From JBEKZQ01 sp049509675 (GTDB lineage Bacteria; Planctomycetota; Planctomycetia; Pirellulales; Thermoguttaceae): a stretch of 9,321 nucleotides of DNA. The notes beneath the pieces were generated by a model, which did not search any database, was not told the DNA's origin, and was given only the letters and a program-made list of their open reading frames with translations. The position numbers and the translations under genes were made by a program. The first letter of the stretch is position 1. Every line of letters starts with the position of its first letter. The stretch spans positions 1 to 9,321 of the forward strand of contig JBEKZQ010000253.1 in NCBI GenBank assembly GCA_049509675.1, written 5' to 3'. Positions 1-6,093 of the stretch are shown in pieces.

Positions 1-81
1 ACGGGCCGGCTACGCGGCCGATATGTCGCACTACGGCGGAATCGCAGAAAGTGCCGTGTTTTCAGGGGTTTCCGTCATGGT

Positions 82-176
82 AGCCGTAGCGGGCAAAAGA
101 GCGGAAAAGGGGGCTCGCAAGATTTAAAATCCTGTGGGGAGTTATCCCCGTACGGGTTCGAGTCCCGTCTCGGCTA
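82..176 (+). tRNA. tRNA-Leu(UAA) 3' portion, probably degenerate and acting as att site
   Basis: The 3' two thirds fold as a class II tRNA. The anticodon stem is 118-122/130-134 with one A-C mismatch, and the loop carries TAA at 125-127. The variable-arm stem is 136-140/145-149. The T stem is 152-156/164-168 around a TTCGAGT loop. The acceptor 3' strand is 169-175, with A176 as discriminator. No CCA is encoded. The 5' side is poor: 82-86 (agccg) pairs with 171-175, but the next two acceptor positions do not pair. A D stem at 91-94/113-116 would enclose an 18-base loop, well above normal. It is therefore either a damaged tRNA or only the 3' segment left by integration. It lies directly beside, and overlaps, an integrase gene, which is typical of a tRNA attachment site. 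Confidence 0.5.
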
Positions 177-1413
177 ACTGAACTGCTGTACAGTATTGCA
201 GCAAGTTGAATTGTGCTGCACGTTGTCCGTGAAGAATGGCGACCCCTTGTGAAACGCGGGGTTGGTGCGTCGTTTCGTGCGCCGCTTTCTGCGCCGCCTC
301 GCCGTTGCCTGCCCAGGCCGCCGCCTGCCGGTAATGTTCGTCCGTCACTTGAAGGTAATGCTTCGCGGCAACAGCCTCGCTGTTGCCCAGCCACTCGCAC
401 ACGACATGCGTCGGGAAGCGCTCCGCCAATTCCGTCTCCCGCGTCGATCTGAGATTTTGGAAGAGCTTGGGCCACTCCTTGAGTCCGGCGGACCAGATGA
501 TGTCCAGCAACCGCGACCGGAGATTCTGGTTCGTGTCGCGGTAGTGGGTGATGACGAATTCCGCCCCAGGCTCCGCCCGCTCCCAAAGCGCATCCAGGTA
601 CGGCCGCAACTCCGGAAACAGGGGGACGATCCGGGACGCCTTCCCCTCGTGGTGCTCGGTTTTCGGGGACCGCACCCGCATCTTGTTTTCTGCCCAGTCG
701 ATGTCAGACCACCGGAGCCCCAAAGTCTCGGATGGCGTCCGAAGGCCACCGAATCGCGCCAGGGCGAAAATACCCCGCCATTCATCGTCCGGGCAGGCTT
801 CCAACACCTTGCGCGCCTCGTCCAGCGTGACGAAGTAGAACCGCTCCTTGTTTGGGCGAATGGTGGCTTTCAGGTGGGCGAACGGGTTGCTCGATATCAA
901 GCGCTTTTTGACCGCATGGCCGAAGAATAACTTGGCAACCGCAACGTGCTTTCGGGCCGTGTTTTCGCTCTTCCCCTTCGCAGAGAATGTCATTCGCCAG
1001 TCGTCGGCATCCCCGGGGCTGATGTCCCGCAACCGCTTATCGGCGCCGAAGAACTTGACGAGCGAACGGCGGGTACTCTCGTATTTCTTCTGCGTCAACG
1101 GCTTCACGTCCGCCCGGCTGGTCATGTATCGCTCGATGAACGGCCCCAGGGTTGCCCGCTCTCGCTGCGGAATCAGCCCAACCGCCGCCAGCTTGTCGGC
1201 CATCGCTCCATCCAGGCACGCCACCCAGCGGGCGGTGTCCTCGTTCACGGCCTGATTGTGGATCTCGGCCGAGTTCAATGTCTCCACTCGCGCCCGGACC
1301 TGCTCGGCCGCCTTCAAAGTCACCCGGCCCAGTCGGATGCAGCGCCGTTTCCGATCGGGCCCGATGAACAGAATCCGCCGCAAGCCCTTCTTATCGGTAC
1401 TGATGGATGCCAC
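142..1413 (-). CDS. Tyrosine recombinase (phage-type integrase)
   Basis: This site-specific recombinase presumably inserts and excises the element at the adjacent tRNA-Leu segment. From the GTG at 1413 it is 423 residues. Residues about 88-180 form the SAM-like core-binding domain, followed by the catalytic domain. Candidate catalytic residues are R225 (GGLR), K251, R322 in FQNLRSTRETEL, and Y353 in KHYLQ. The two positions that are usually His or Trp are Q319 and N344. I recall this pattern from planctomycete integrases. The last ten residues (AETGLEPVRG) are the antisense of the tRNA T arm and acceptor stem. An upstream in-frame ATG at 1494 lies inside the XRE gene. The GTG is preferred because it follows the XRE stop by 4 bases and has a purine-rich AGG just upstream. 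It is probably co-transcribed with the XRE gene. Confidence 0.93.
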   Translation of the reverse strand: MASISTDKKGLRRILFIGPDRKRRCIRLGRVTLKAAEQVRARVETLNSAEIHNQAVNEDTARWVACLDGAMADKLAAVGLIPQRERATLGPFIERYMTSRADVKPLTQKKYESTRRSLVKFFGADKRLRDISPGDADDWRMTFSAKGKSENTARKHVAVAKLFFGHAVKKRLISSNPFAHLKATIRPNKERFYFVTLDEARKVLEACPDDEWRGIFALARFGGLRTPSETLGLRWSDIDWAENKMRVRSPKTEHHEGKASRIVPLFPELRPYLDALWERAEPGAEFVITHYRDTNQNLRSRLLDIIWSAGLKEWPKLFQNLRSTRETELAERFPTHVVCEWLGNSEAVAAKHYLQVTDEHYRQAAAWAGNGEAAQKAAHETTHQPRVSQGVAILHGQRAAQFNLLQYCTAVQLAETGLEPVRG

Positions 1414-1417
1414 GTTC

Positions 1418-1642
1418 CTATCCGCCTTTCTTCCGCCGCACCGGGCGGACAATGATTTCCAGGCCCAGGGCCTTGGCGATTGCCTCCAGGGCACCGATCC
1501 GCATGTTTTGGCCTCTCATAAATTTGGAGAGTTGCCCCTGGTCCACGCCAGTTTCCATGCTTATCTGATACCGGCTCTTGTCGCTCTTGGCGATCGCCTG
1601 CCGGATCTGCTCAGCCACTTGTGATTTGGTTGGAGTTGCCAT
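1418..1642 (-). CDS. XRE-family helix-turn-helix regulator
   Basis: This 74-residue protein is almost entirely one Cro/C1-type HTH domain. Helices 2 and 3 lie at about residues 25-42 (YQISMETGVDQGQLSKFMRG), followed by a typical LEAIAKALGLEI helix and a basic tail (RPVRRKKGG). It is likely a cytoplasmic DNA-binding repressor controlling itself and the integrase, whose GTG start is 4 bases past this gene's stop codon. No Shine-Dalgarno is placed ahead of the ATG. Instead, a -10 hexamer ends six bases before it, which suggests a leaderless transcript. An inverted repeat overlaps that -10, so autorepression is plausible. The family call is firm. The exact role (lysogeny-type repressor or excision control) is inference. 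Confidence 0.88.
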   Translation of the reverse strand: MATPTKSQVAEQIRQAIAKSDKSRYQISMETGVDQGQLSKFMRGQNMRIGALEAIAKALGLEIIVRPVRRKKGG

Positions 1643-1644
1643 GT

Positions 1645-1660
1645 CGGGATTCTACTCCCG
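1645..1660 (-). promoter_or_regulatory. Inverted repeat overlapping the -10, candidate XRE operator
   Basis: The sequence CGGGA-N6-TCCCG has 5-bp perfect arms (1645-1649 and 1656-1660). It spans the -10 hexamer of the XRE promoter. A dimer bound here would block RNA polymerase, as expected for an autorepressor. The arms are short, so this is a position-based inference. Confidence 0.42.
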
Positions 1661-1677
1661 TACTTTCTTTTAGTCAA
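1649..1677 (-). promoter_or_regulatory. Sigma70-type promoter of the XRE-integrase operon
   Basis: Read on the minus strand, TTGACT (1672-1677) and TAGAAT (1649-1654) are separated by exactly 17 bases. Each hexamer matches the consensus at five of six positions. Only six bases lie between the -10 and the ATG at 1642. Initiation about seven bases after the -10 would therefore begin on or next to the start codon, giving a leaderless mRNA. Confidence 0.62.
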
Positions 1678-1786
1678 GTGCCATGTTTTCGGATTACCGA
1701 ATTGCTCAATCACACCCGGGCGCGACCGGGGGACAACGCCGTCGCCCGTGGCGCCAGCCCGCCCTTCTCGCCCGCGGCGACGCGCC

Positions 1787-1803
1787 GCCGACACGCTGTC
1801 GGC
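1787..1803. repeat. Dispersed 17-bp palindrome, copy 1
   Basis: GCCGACA-CGC-TGTCGGC has perfect 7-bp arms. It sits in the gap between the end of the Dam gene and the XRE promoter, about 145 bp before the XRE start. It is one of seven copies sharing the arms but not the 3-base spacer. Confidence 0.85.
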
Positions 1804-1859
1804 ATTGGCGGCCCTACAAAGCCGCTTTCTGCCAAGAAAACCGCCATCCATTTCACATC

Positions 1860-2573
1860 TCAAATTACCGACCCGGCGCCATCGGCTACCGGTTCTCGTC
1901 TTCCCAGCGGTCCAGCACGCCTCCCACGGCATCCAATAGCGCCGCCCGCAACGGTCGCCGTTGCCACCGCTGGTGTGCAGGTGATGCACTCGGTCACGTC
2001 GTCGCCGGTGTCTGTTCCGGCTCTACCCGTAACGCCCGCGATTGCTTTTCTTGCTCGATAGGCCCCTTGCTTGCACGCCGGGGAGCAGAATTTCGCGTCG
2101 GACCGCGCTGGGCGGTAGGTTTGCTCGCACCACTGGCAACGGTACTGTTGGACCGGCTTGAATACCACGACCACCGATGGGAAGGGAGCGGGATGCTTCC
2201 CATCGTCGAAATGGAGGCGTCCTCGGACGAATTCCACTTCGCCATACGGTTGCACGTAGTCATGCCACCAACGGGTGTCAGTTCGGGCCGGCACCAGGCA
2301 AACCACCGTTGCACCCGCCTGGGTCGCCTCCCACGCCTTCCGGATCCACAAGCCGATAGTACGGCCGTATGGCGGATTACACCAAATTCGGCCCGTCCAG
2401 GGCTGTCTTAGACCGTCGACCTGGGGCGAGTAAAACCGTTCGCACTTGGCGTTCTCGGCCACGGCGCACACGTCGAGGTCAAACGGCCCGTAACGCCGTT
2501 CCATCTTCTCGAAGAAGTCGAACGGCGTCGAATAGCGATCCGATTTTGACGAAAAGACGACGGGAGAGACCAT
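1860..2573 (-). CDS. Phage-type DNA N6-adenine methyltransferase (Dam family) with C-terminal zinc-finger-like cluster
   Basis: This is a 237-residue protein. Residues 10-140 match the phage Dam family: an STPFDFFEKM start, FDLDVCA, NAKC at 41-44, the catalytic NPPYG at 66-70, LVPARTDTRWWHD at 93-105, and the FVRGRLHF...PFPSVVVVF strand region. The family methylates adenine N6 using S-adenosylmethionine, often in phages that carry no matching nuclease. No nuclease is visible here. Residues 146-167 add four cysteines (CQWC and CSPAC), which probably bind zinc. The tail after about residue 185 is Ala/Gly/Arg-rich and looks less constrained, so the true C-terminus may have drifted. The ATG at 2573 has GAGG seven bases upstream. 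A palindrome copy lies 54 bp before the start. The methylated site cannot be read from the sequence. Confidence 0.88.
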   Translation of the reverse strand: MVSPVVFSSKSDRYSTPFDFFEKMERRYGPFDLDVCAVAENAKCERFYSPQVDGLRQPWTGRIWCNPPYGRTIGLWIRKAWEATQAGATVVCLVPARTDTRWWHDYVQPYGEVEFVRGRLHFDDGKHPAPFPSVVVVFKPVQQYRCQWCEQTYRPARSDAKFCSPACKQGAYRARKAIAGVTGRAGTDTGDDVTECITCTPAVATATVAGGAIGCRGRRAGPLGRREPVADGAGSVI

Positions 2574-2626
2574 ACGTTTGCCTCAATTTCCAAGGGTTTC
2601 TGCCAGCGAGTCGCCGGGCCGCCGAC

Positions 2627-2643
2627 GCCGACATGGTGTCGGC
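2627..2643. repeat. Dispersed 17-bp palindrome, copy 2
   Basis: GCCGACA-TGG-TGTCGGC has perfect 7-bp arms. It lies between the unknown 200-residue gene and the Dam start, 54 bp before the latter. Confidence 0.87.
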
Positions 2644-2653
2644 AAACAACGCG

Positions 2654-2713
2654 CCCGCTCCTCGCGCGCGCCCGCGCCCGAGGGAATCGAACGCGGCGCA
2701 CCGCGCGAGCGGG
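2654..2713. repeat. GC-rich imperfect hairpin after the topoisomerase operon
   Basis: CCCGCTC (2654-2660) followed by GCGCG (2664-2668) can pair with CGCGC-GAGCGGG (2702-2713), leaving a 3-base bulge. Further GCGCC/GGCGC pairing is possible inside the loop. It follows the stop of the 2746-3348 gene in the direction of transcription and could end or attenuate that transcript. There is no clear U tract, so it is not a classical intrinsic terminator. Confidence 0.35.
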
Positions 2714-2745
2714 AAGAACATGGTTCCGCACCCCTATTGGGTTAC

Positions 2746-3348
2746 TCAAGCCGCTGTTTCCGTGGCTTGCGGCAGCCGTGCCCCCTCAATCTGGCTCAAC
2801 AGCTTCTTCACCTCTTCCAGCCCCGGGTCCGGGTCGGCCTTGCTGTGCTCCGAATCGTCGCCCTGCTTCTTCTGTTCCGATAACATCATCTCGAAAAACT
2901 TGTTCGGCCGATTCGCCCAGTTCTGCAAAGCCTGGACCGCATTCTTCGACGGCGCAGGGCCGTGCGGGGCATCCAGGATATCCGAAACCGTCAGCACCAC
3001 CGTCGCGCAGCCGGTGCGGCTCATCATCGACATCGCCGGGTGCGCGCTGATCCAGTCGATCTCCGTGGAGACCGGCGCCCGATCCGGCAGTTTACGGAAC
3101 TCGGCGTCGAACTGCGCCTCAGCTTCGACCGCGGCAGGATCTTCCGCAGCTACGGCTGCGGCGATCGGCGCGGCGGGCGGCAGCGGCGGGTACGCCTTGG
3201 CCATCGCCTCCCAAGCCTGTTCGCCGGCCTCAGCCTTCTTCATGCCCTTCGCGCGGAACTTTCTTAGCGCCGTGTCTTTGTACACGCTGGCCTCCGACCA
3301 ACGCCCCTCCCAGCGCAACCGTTCCGTCAATTCGATCTTGGATTCCAT
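2746..3348 (-). CDS. Conserved-looking hypothetical protein, downstream partner of the topoisomerase-like gene
   Basis: I do not recognise this 200-residue protein. It has no signal peptide or membrane segment, so it is probably cytoplasmic. Residues 8-58 are a charged, probably helical block (RLRWEGRWSEASVYKDTALR... to KAYPPLPP). An Ala/Pro-rich linker spans about 56-78. A more ordered part follows, with ISAHPAMSMM near 103-112 and a hydrophobic VVLTVSDIL strand. A final helix (GLEEVKKLLSQIEGA) ends it. The ATG at 3348 has AAGGGA eight bases upstream. It follows the topoisomerase-like gene by 72 bases in the same direction with no palindrome between, so the two are probably one operon. A role with that enzyme is inference from position only. 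Confidence 0.78.
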   Translation of the reverse strand: MESKIELTERLRWEGRWSEASVYKDTALRKFRAKGMKKAEAGEQAWEAMAKAYPPLPPAAPIAAAVAAEDPAAVEAEAQFDAEFRKLPDRAPVSTEIDWISAHPAMSMMSRTGCATVVLTVSDILDAPHGPAPSKNAVQALQNWANRPNKFFEMMLSEQKKQGDDSEHSKADPDPGLEEVKKLLSQIEGARLPQATETAA

Positions 3349-3420
3349 TTGTCATTCCCTTTCTGATAATAGAGGTTTCATCTTCAAGCTAGAGCGCCGT
3401 CGCCCTGCTGTCTCTCGCAC

Positions 3421-5727
3421 TCATACCGCCTGGCAACATTGACACCATTTGGCCGCCACCTTCTTCGCTGCGACCACAACCGGGCCGGTCCACGGTTGCG
3501 AAGGATGGGCGGTCAGTTCCTTCCCAATGCCGGCCAGCAGCTTCGTTTGCGCTTCTCGTAGTTGCACCCCCAACTTGTCGAGGGCCTCGGCGGTCCGGTC
3601 CTCAATTCGGGCGCTCAACAGGGCCTTGTCAACCAAGGCTTGGCGGATAACGGCGCGGGTTTCGTCACGGAGTCGATCGGCCACCACCGGCGGAGGCGGT
3701 ATCAGCTTCCCGCTGGCCCGCTCCATTTTGCCATCGAGCCACTCCAAGAACCTCGGCGTGTCCATCGCGTTCAACTCGACGCGGTTCCTCTGGAGCCACT
3801 TTCTCCACGTCGGCAAGATGTAGCTGGCCACGGGGACCGACCGGCCTTTCTTGGCCACCGTCTCGACCGGGAGGTCCATCTCGGCGGCCTCGTCTGGGTC
3901 AAGCCCCAGATTGACGATCTCCACTCGGCGCCCGGGCCGTGCCCTGGTCCCCTTCTGCAACGTCTGATAAATCATGGTGCCTGGTCCATCGGCATCGTGG
4001 AGGCAGTAGAACGTCAACGGCTCGTCCGTGTCGCCCAGCAGGTCCAGCACGTCGCGCGCTGCGCGGCTCGCGTAACCCTTGGAAGTCAGCAACGCGCAGT
4101 CGTGGCGCTCCGGCCATTGAGCGTCAATCAGGATGGGAAAGAAGCCCTCCTTCTCGCAATAGAGAATCTTGTTGAACGTCCACGCCGGCCGCTGGTAGGC
4201 TTCCACGGATCGCGTTCCAAGAGGGATGGTCTCGCCAGTGTGGGGATGGTACAGGGTTCCCCGGTCGTCGCGGTACATGCCGGGCAGGTCGCCCCCCTGG
4301 TTCCTTTCATAGTCTGCGACCACCCGGGAAAAATAGTTGTACGCGGGTTCGTCGGCCAGCGCGTTCAGGACGTAGGGCCGGACGGCATAAAACAACTGCC
4401 GAAGACTGTAGCGATACTGGCCGTCACCGCTGGCCTTCTCGATCGCGGTGGGCAGGGCATTGGTGATAATTGCGGTCTGGGTGCCCTGCCGGCCGTTGCC
4501 GTTGGCGTTCTTCCGCTTCGCGCCGCGGATCGCCTTTTCGATTGCCGCGCGGATCGCCCGTTCGATAACCGATAGGTCGGGCGCTTTTCCGTCCGTCGTA
4601 ATCGGCATGTGGGGCGTAGTGACGTTCACCACGATAGAGAATTCCCGCCCCCTGCCGGCCTTGACCGGGCAGGCGGTGTTGCGGTGCTCGCTGGATAGGC
4701 CACACCCCACGAGCCCATAGGCGGCCTTGTCGTCCATGCAACGGCTCACGTTGATCTCGGCTGTTATGGGCGTCCGGTTGACGTAGAAGACAATGCTGGG
4801 CCGATCGGCGGGGCTGGCCCACGCTTCGACCACCACGGGCACCACGGCGGGCATGGTGCCGCGGGCGGGCTTTACCTGGAACGTGGCGGCCTCCCGGGCA
4901 TATCCGGCGGCGGGTTGGTATTGCAGACCCACGGCCCCGAGTCGCTTGGCGTTCACCTCACGGCTGACGCCCCGCATTGCGGCCAGCAGCATCTCCGCCT
5001 CCTCCCGTCCAAGCGAATCACACGGGCGGCCCGCGAAGTCGGCGGCCAGTTTGCCGGCCCGGGCGCCGGAACAACCCGCGAAGCTCTCAACCAGTGCGCG
5101 GACCGGCCAGGCTCCGGCGGCCTGGGTCAACTCATAGAATGAATCCGAGTCATACCACCACGGGCTTGTGGCCCCGCGGTAGCTCTGGCCGTCGATGGTC
5201 GCCATTGCCTCGGCCTGCTGTGCCCATTGGAACGTGGAATCATCGACGGGCAGGGCCTCGCCCAATAGGGCCTCTATTCGCGTTCCTTGGCCCTTCCACG
5301 GTTCGACGTGTTCCACGGTGGTGCTGCCGTCTGCGTCGCACGGGCGCAAGCGTAGTGCCCTGCCACAGGTCTTTACGGTCAACTCGCCGCCGGAAGCCAA
5401 GACGGCACCGACCACCACGCGCAGCCCGTTCCCAAGTGCGCCACGGGTCGGCAGTCGCAACAGCTTGGAAGATGATAGCGGCCGCGCCACGGAGAAGAGC
5501 GCGGCAATCTCCGCATCGGTCCCGGGCAGCCCGTCACCCTCGTCTTCGACGAATAGGCCCCCGTCCTCGGTCCGGCCATAGCCGCACTGCCCGGCGGCGT
5601 CCAGGGCGTTGTCGACCAGTTCCTTTAGCACCAGCGCGGGCAAAACCTCTTGCGTAACTCCGGCCCGCTGGCCCAGCGTCGAGAGGTTCCGAAACAAGGT
5701 CCAGTCTTCGCGCTTAAACAGGTCCAT
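3421..5727 (-). CDS. Fused type IIB topoisomerase-like protein (Topo VI B + A; topoisomerase VIII-like)
   Basis: This 768-residue protein joins a GHKL ATPase to a Spo11/Topo VI A-like half. The ATPase motifs are an N box LKELVDNALD (E36, N40), G1 EDEGDG (61-66), and G2 TRGALGNGL (94-102). Residues about 200-400 look like a transducer, with FYVNRTPITAEIN and then DGKAPDLSVIERAI, where K381 may be the switch lysine. A winged-helix motif SLRQLFYAVRP follows, with Y447 matching the DNA-cleaving Tyr of Spo11. The Toprim part has E525 (CEKEG), LLTSKGYASRAARDVLDLL (546-564), and D578/D580 (HDADGPG). Topoisomerase VIII is a known fused IIB family of plasmids and integrated elements. About 180 further residues end in a Cys-rich tail (WCQCCQAV). 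The ATG at 5727 is chosen over 5763 because AAAGGA sits eight bases before it. Strand passage during element replication is the likely role. Confidence 0.87.
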   Translation of the reverse strand: MDLFKREDWTLFRNLSTLGQRAGVTQEVLPALVLKELVDNALDAAGQCGYGRTEDGGLFVEDEGDGLPGTDAEIAALFSVARPLSSSKLLRLPTRGALGNGLRVVVGAVLASGGELTVKTCGRALRLRPCDADGSTTVEHVEPWKGQGTRIEALLGEALPVDDSTFQWAQQAEAMATIDGQSYRGATSPWWYDSDSFYELTQAAGAWPVRALVESFAGCSGARAGKLAADFAGRPCDSLGREEAEMLLAAMRGVSREVNAKRLGAVGLQYQPAAGYAREAATFQVKPARGTMPAVVPVVVEAWASPADRPSIVFYVNRTPITAEINVSRCMDDKAAYGLVGCGLSSEHRNTACPVKAGRGREFSIVVNVTTPHMPITTDGKAPDLSVIERAIRAAIEKAIRGAKRKNANGNGRQGTQTAIITNALPTAIEKASGDGQYRYSLRQLFYAVRPYVLNALADEPAYNYFSRVVADYERNQGGDLPGMYRDDRGTLYHPHTGETIPLGTRSVEAYQRPAWTFNKILYCEKEGFFPILIDAQWPERHDCALLTSKGYASRAARDVLDLLGDTDEPLTFYCLHDADGPGTMIYQTLQKGTRARPGRRVEIVNLGLDPDEAAEMDLPVETVAKKGRSVPVASYILPTWRKWLQRNRVELNAMDTPRFLEWLDGKMERASGKLIPPPPVVADRLRDETRAVIRQALVDKALLSARIEDRTAEALDKLGVQLREAQTKLLAGIGKELTAHPSQPWTGPVVVAAKKVAAKWCQCCQAV

Positions 5728-6091
5728 ACTGTACGTCCTTTGAAAATGTGTCGATTTCTGCAAAACAGTCAGCTTGTTGACCCGAACATCGTTTTGGTCG
5801 TTTTTTCAAGGGCGGCTGGGTGTCCGTGCCGCAGCCTCTTCCCATCCCGGCCGGCGCGCCGCTGGCAGTCGCTTGCCGACACCGTGTCGTCATCGCACTA
5901 CTCGCGTACCCCCTCTGGCCGGCCAGCGCTCCGGCCCGTCCATCCGAGACAGCACGCGGTTTGCGGTTGCCGCCTCGCTTCCTCTTAGGCCCCCGTGGCT
6001 GGAATTCCTCAAAAGCCTCCATTGGATACCGCTCCAGCGCTTCCATCATGCTGTGTACAGTGCCGCTATCAATCAATTGTTGAATCGTCAC
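5714..6091 (-). CDS. Small basic hypothetical protein coupled to the polymerase-like gene
   Basis: A GTG at 6091 lies two bases after the TAA of the upstream gene, with AAGGAG eight bases before it, so translational coupling is likely. The first 45 or so residues look coding: TIQQLIDSGTVHSMMEALER, then YPMEAFEEF, then a basic stretch (RGPKRKRGGNRKPR). The open frame continues to 125 residues and overlaps the topoisomerase start by 14 bases. That second half is compositionally loose and spans palindrome copy 3 and the topoisomerase ribosome-binding site, so a shorter or frameshifted original protein is possible. Function is unknown. The basic tail would fit nucleic-acid binding. Confidence 0.45.
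   Translation of the reverse strand: MTIQQLIDSGTVHSMMEALERYPMEAFEEFQPRGPKRKRGGNRKPRAVSDGRAGALAGQRGYASSAMTTRCRQATASGAPAGMGRGCGTDTQPPLKKRPKRCSGQQADCFAEIDTFSKDVQYGPV
5875..5891. repeat. Dispersed 17-bp palindrome, copy 3
   Basis: GCCGACA-CCG-TGTCGTC has one mismatch in the second arm. It lies about 148 bp before the topoisomerase-like start, in the poorly coding part of the small ORF. GC-rich outer arms CGCTGGC (5860-5866) and GCCAGCG (5922-5928) could extend it into a longer cruciform. Confidence 0.75.
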
Positions 6092-6093
6092 GA

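Noticed and set aside
142..1494. Integrase starting at the ATG at 1494
   Set aside because: This would run 77 bases into the XRE gene with a frame-shadow N-terminus. The GTG at 1413 fits the gene spacing.
2680..2700. T-loop-like TTCGATTCC on the minus strand, suggesting a tRNA
   Set aside because: The flanking bases do not form a T stem, and no anticodon arm or acceptor stem can be found. It sits in a GC-rich imperfect hairpin.
2408..2749. ORF starting in the stop region of the 2746-3348 gene
   Set aside because: It is Arg-rich, starts with TTG without a ribosome-binding site, runs through the hairpin and palindrome, and then overlaps the Dam gene out of frame.
2369..3442. Long plus-strand ORF of 357 codons
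   Set aside because: It lies antisense to the unknown 200-residue gene and the Dam gene start. Its protein is Ser/Ala/Arg-rich with no motif, as expected of a shadow in GC-rich DNA.
3562..4575. Plus-strand ORF of 337 codons
   Set aside because: It is antisense to the Toprim and winged-helix part of the topoisomerase-like gene, whose motifs are clear.
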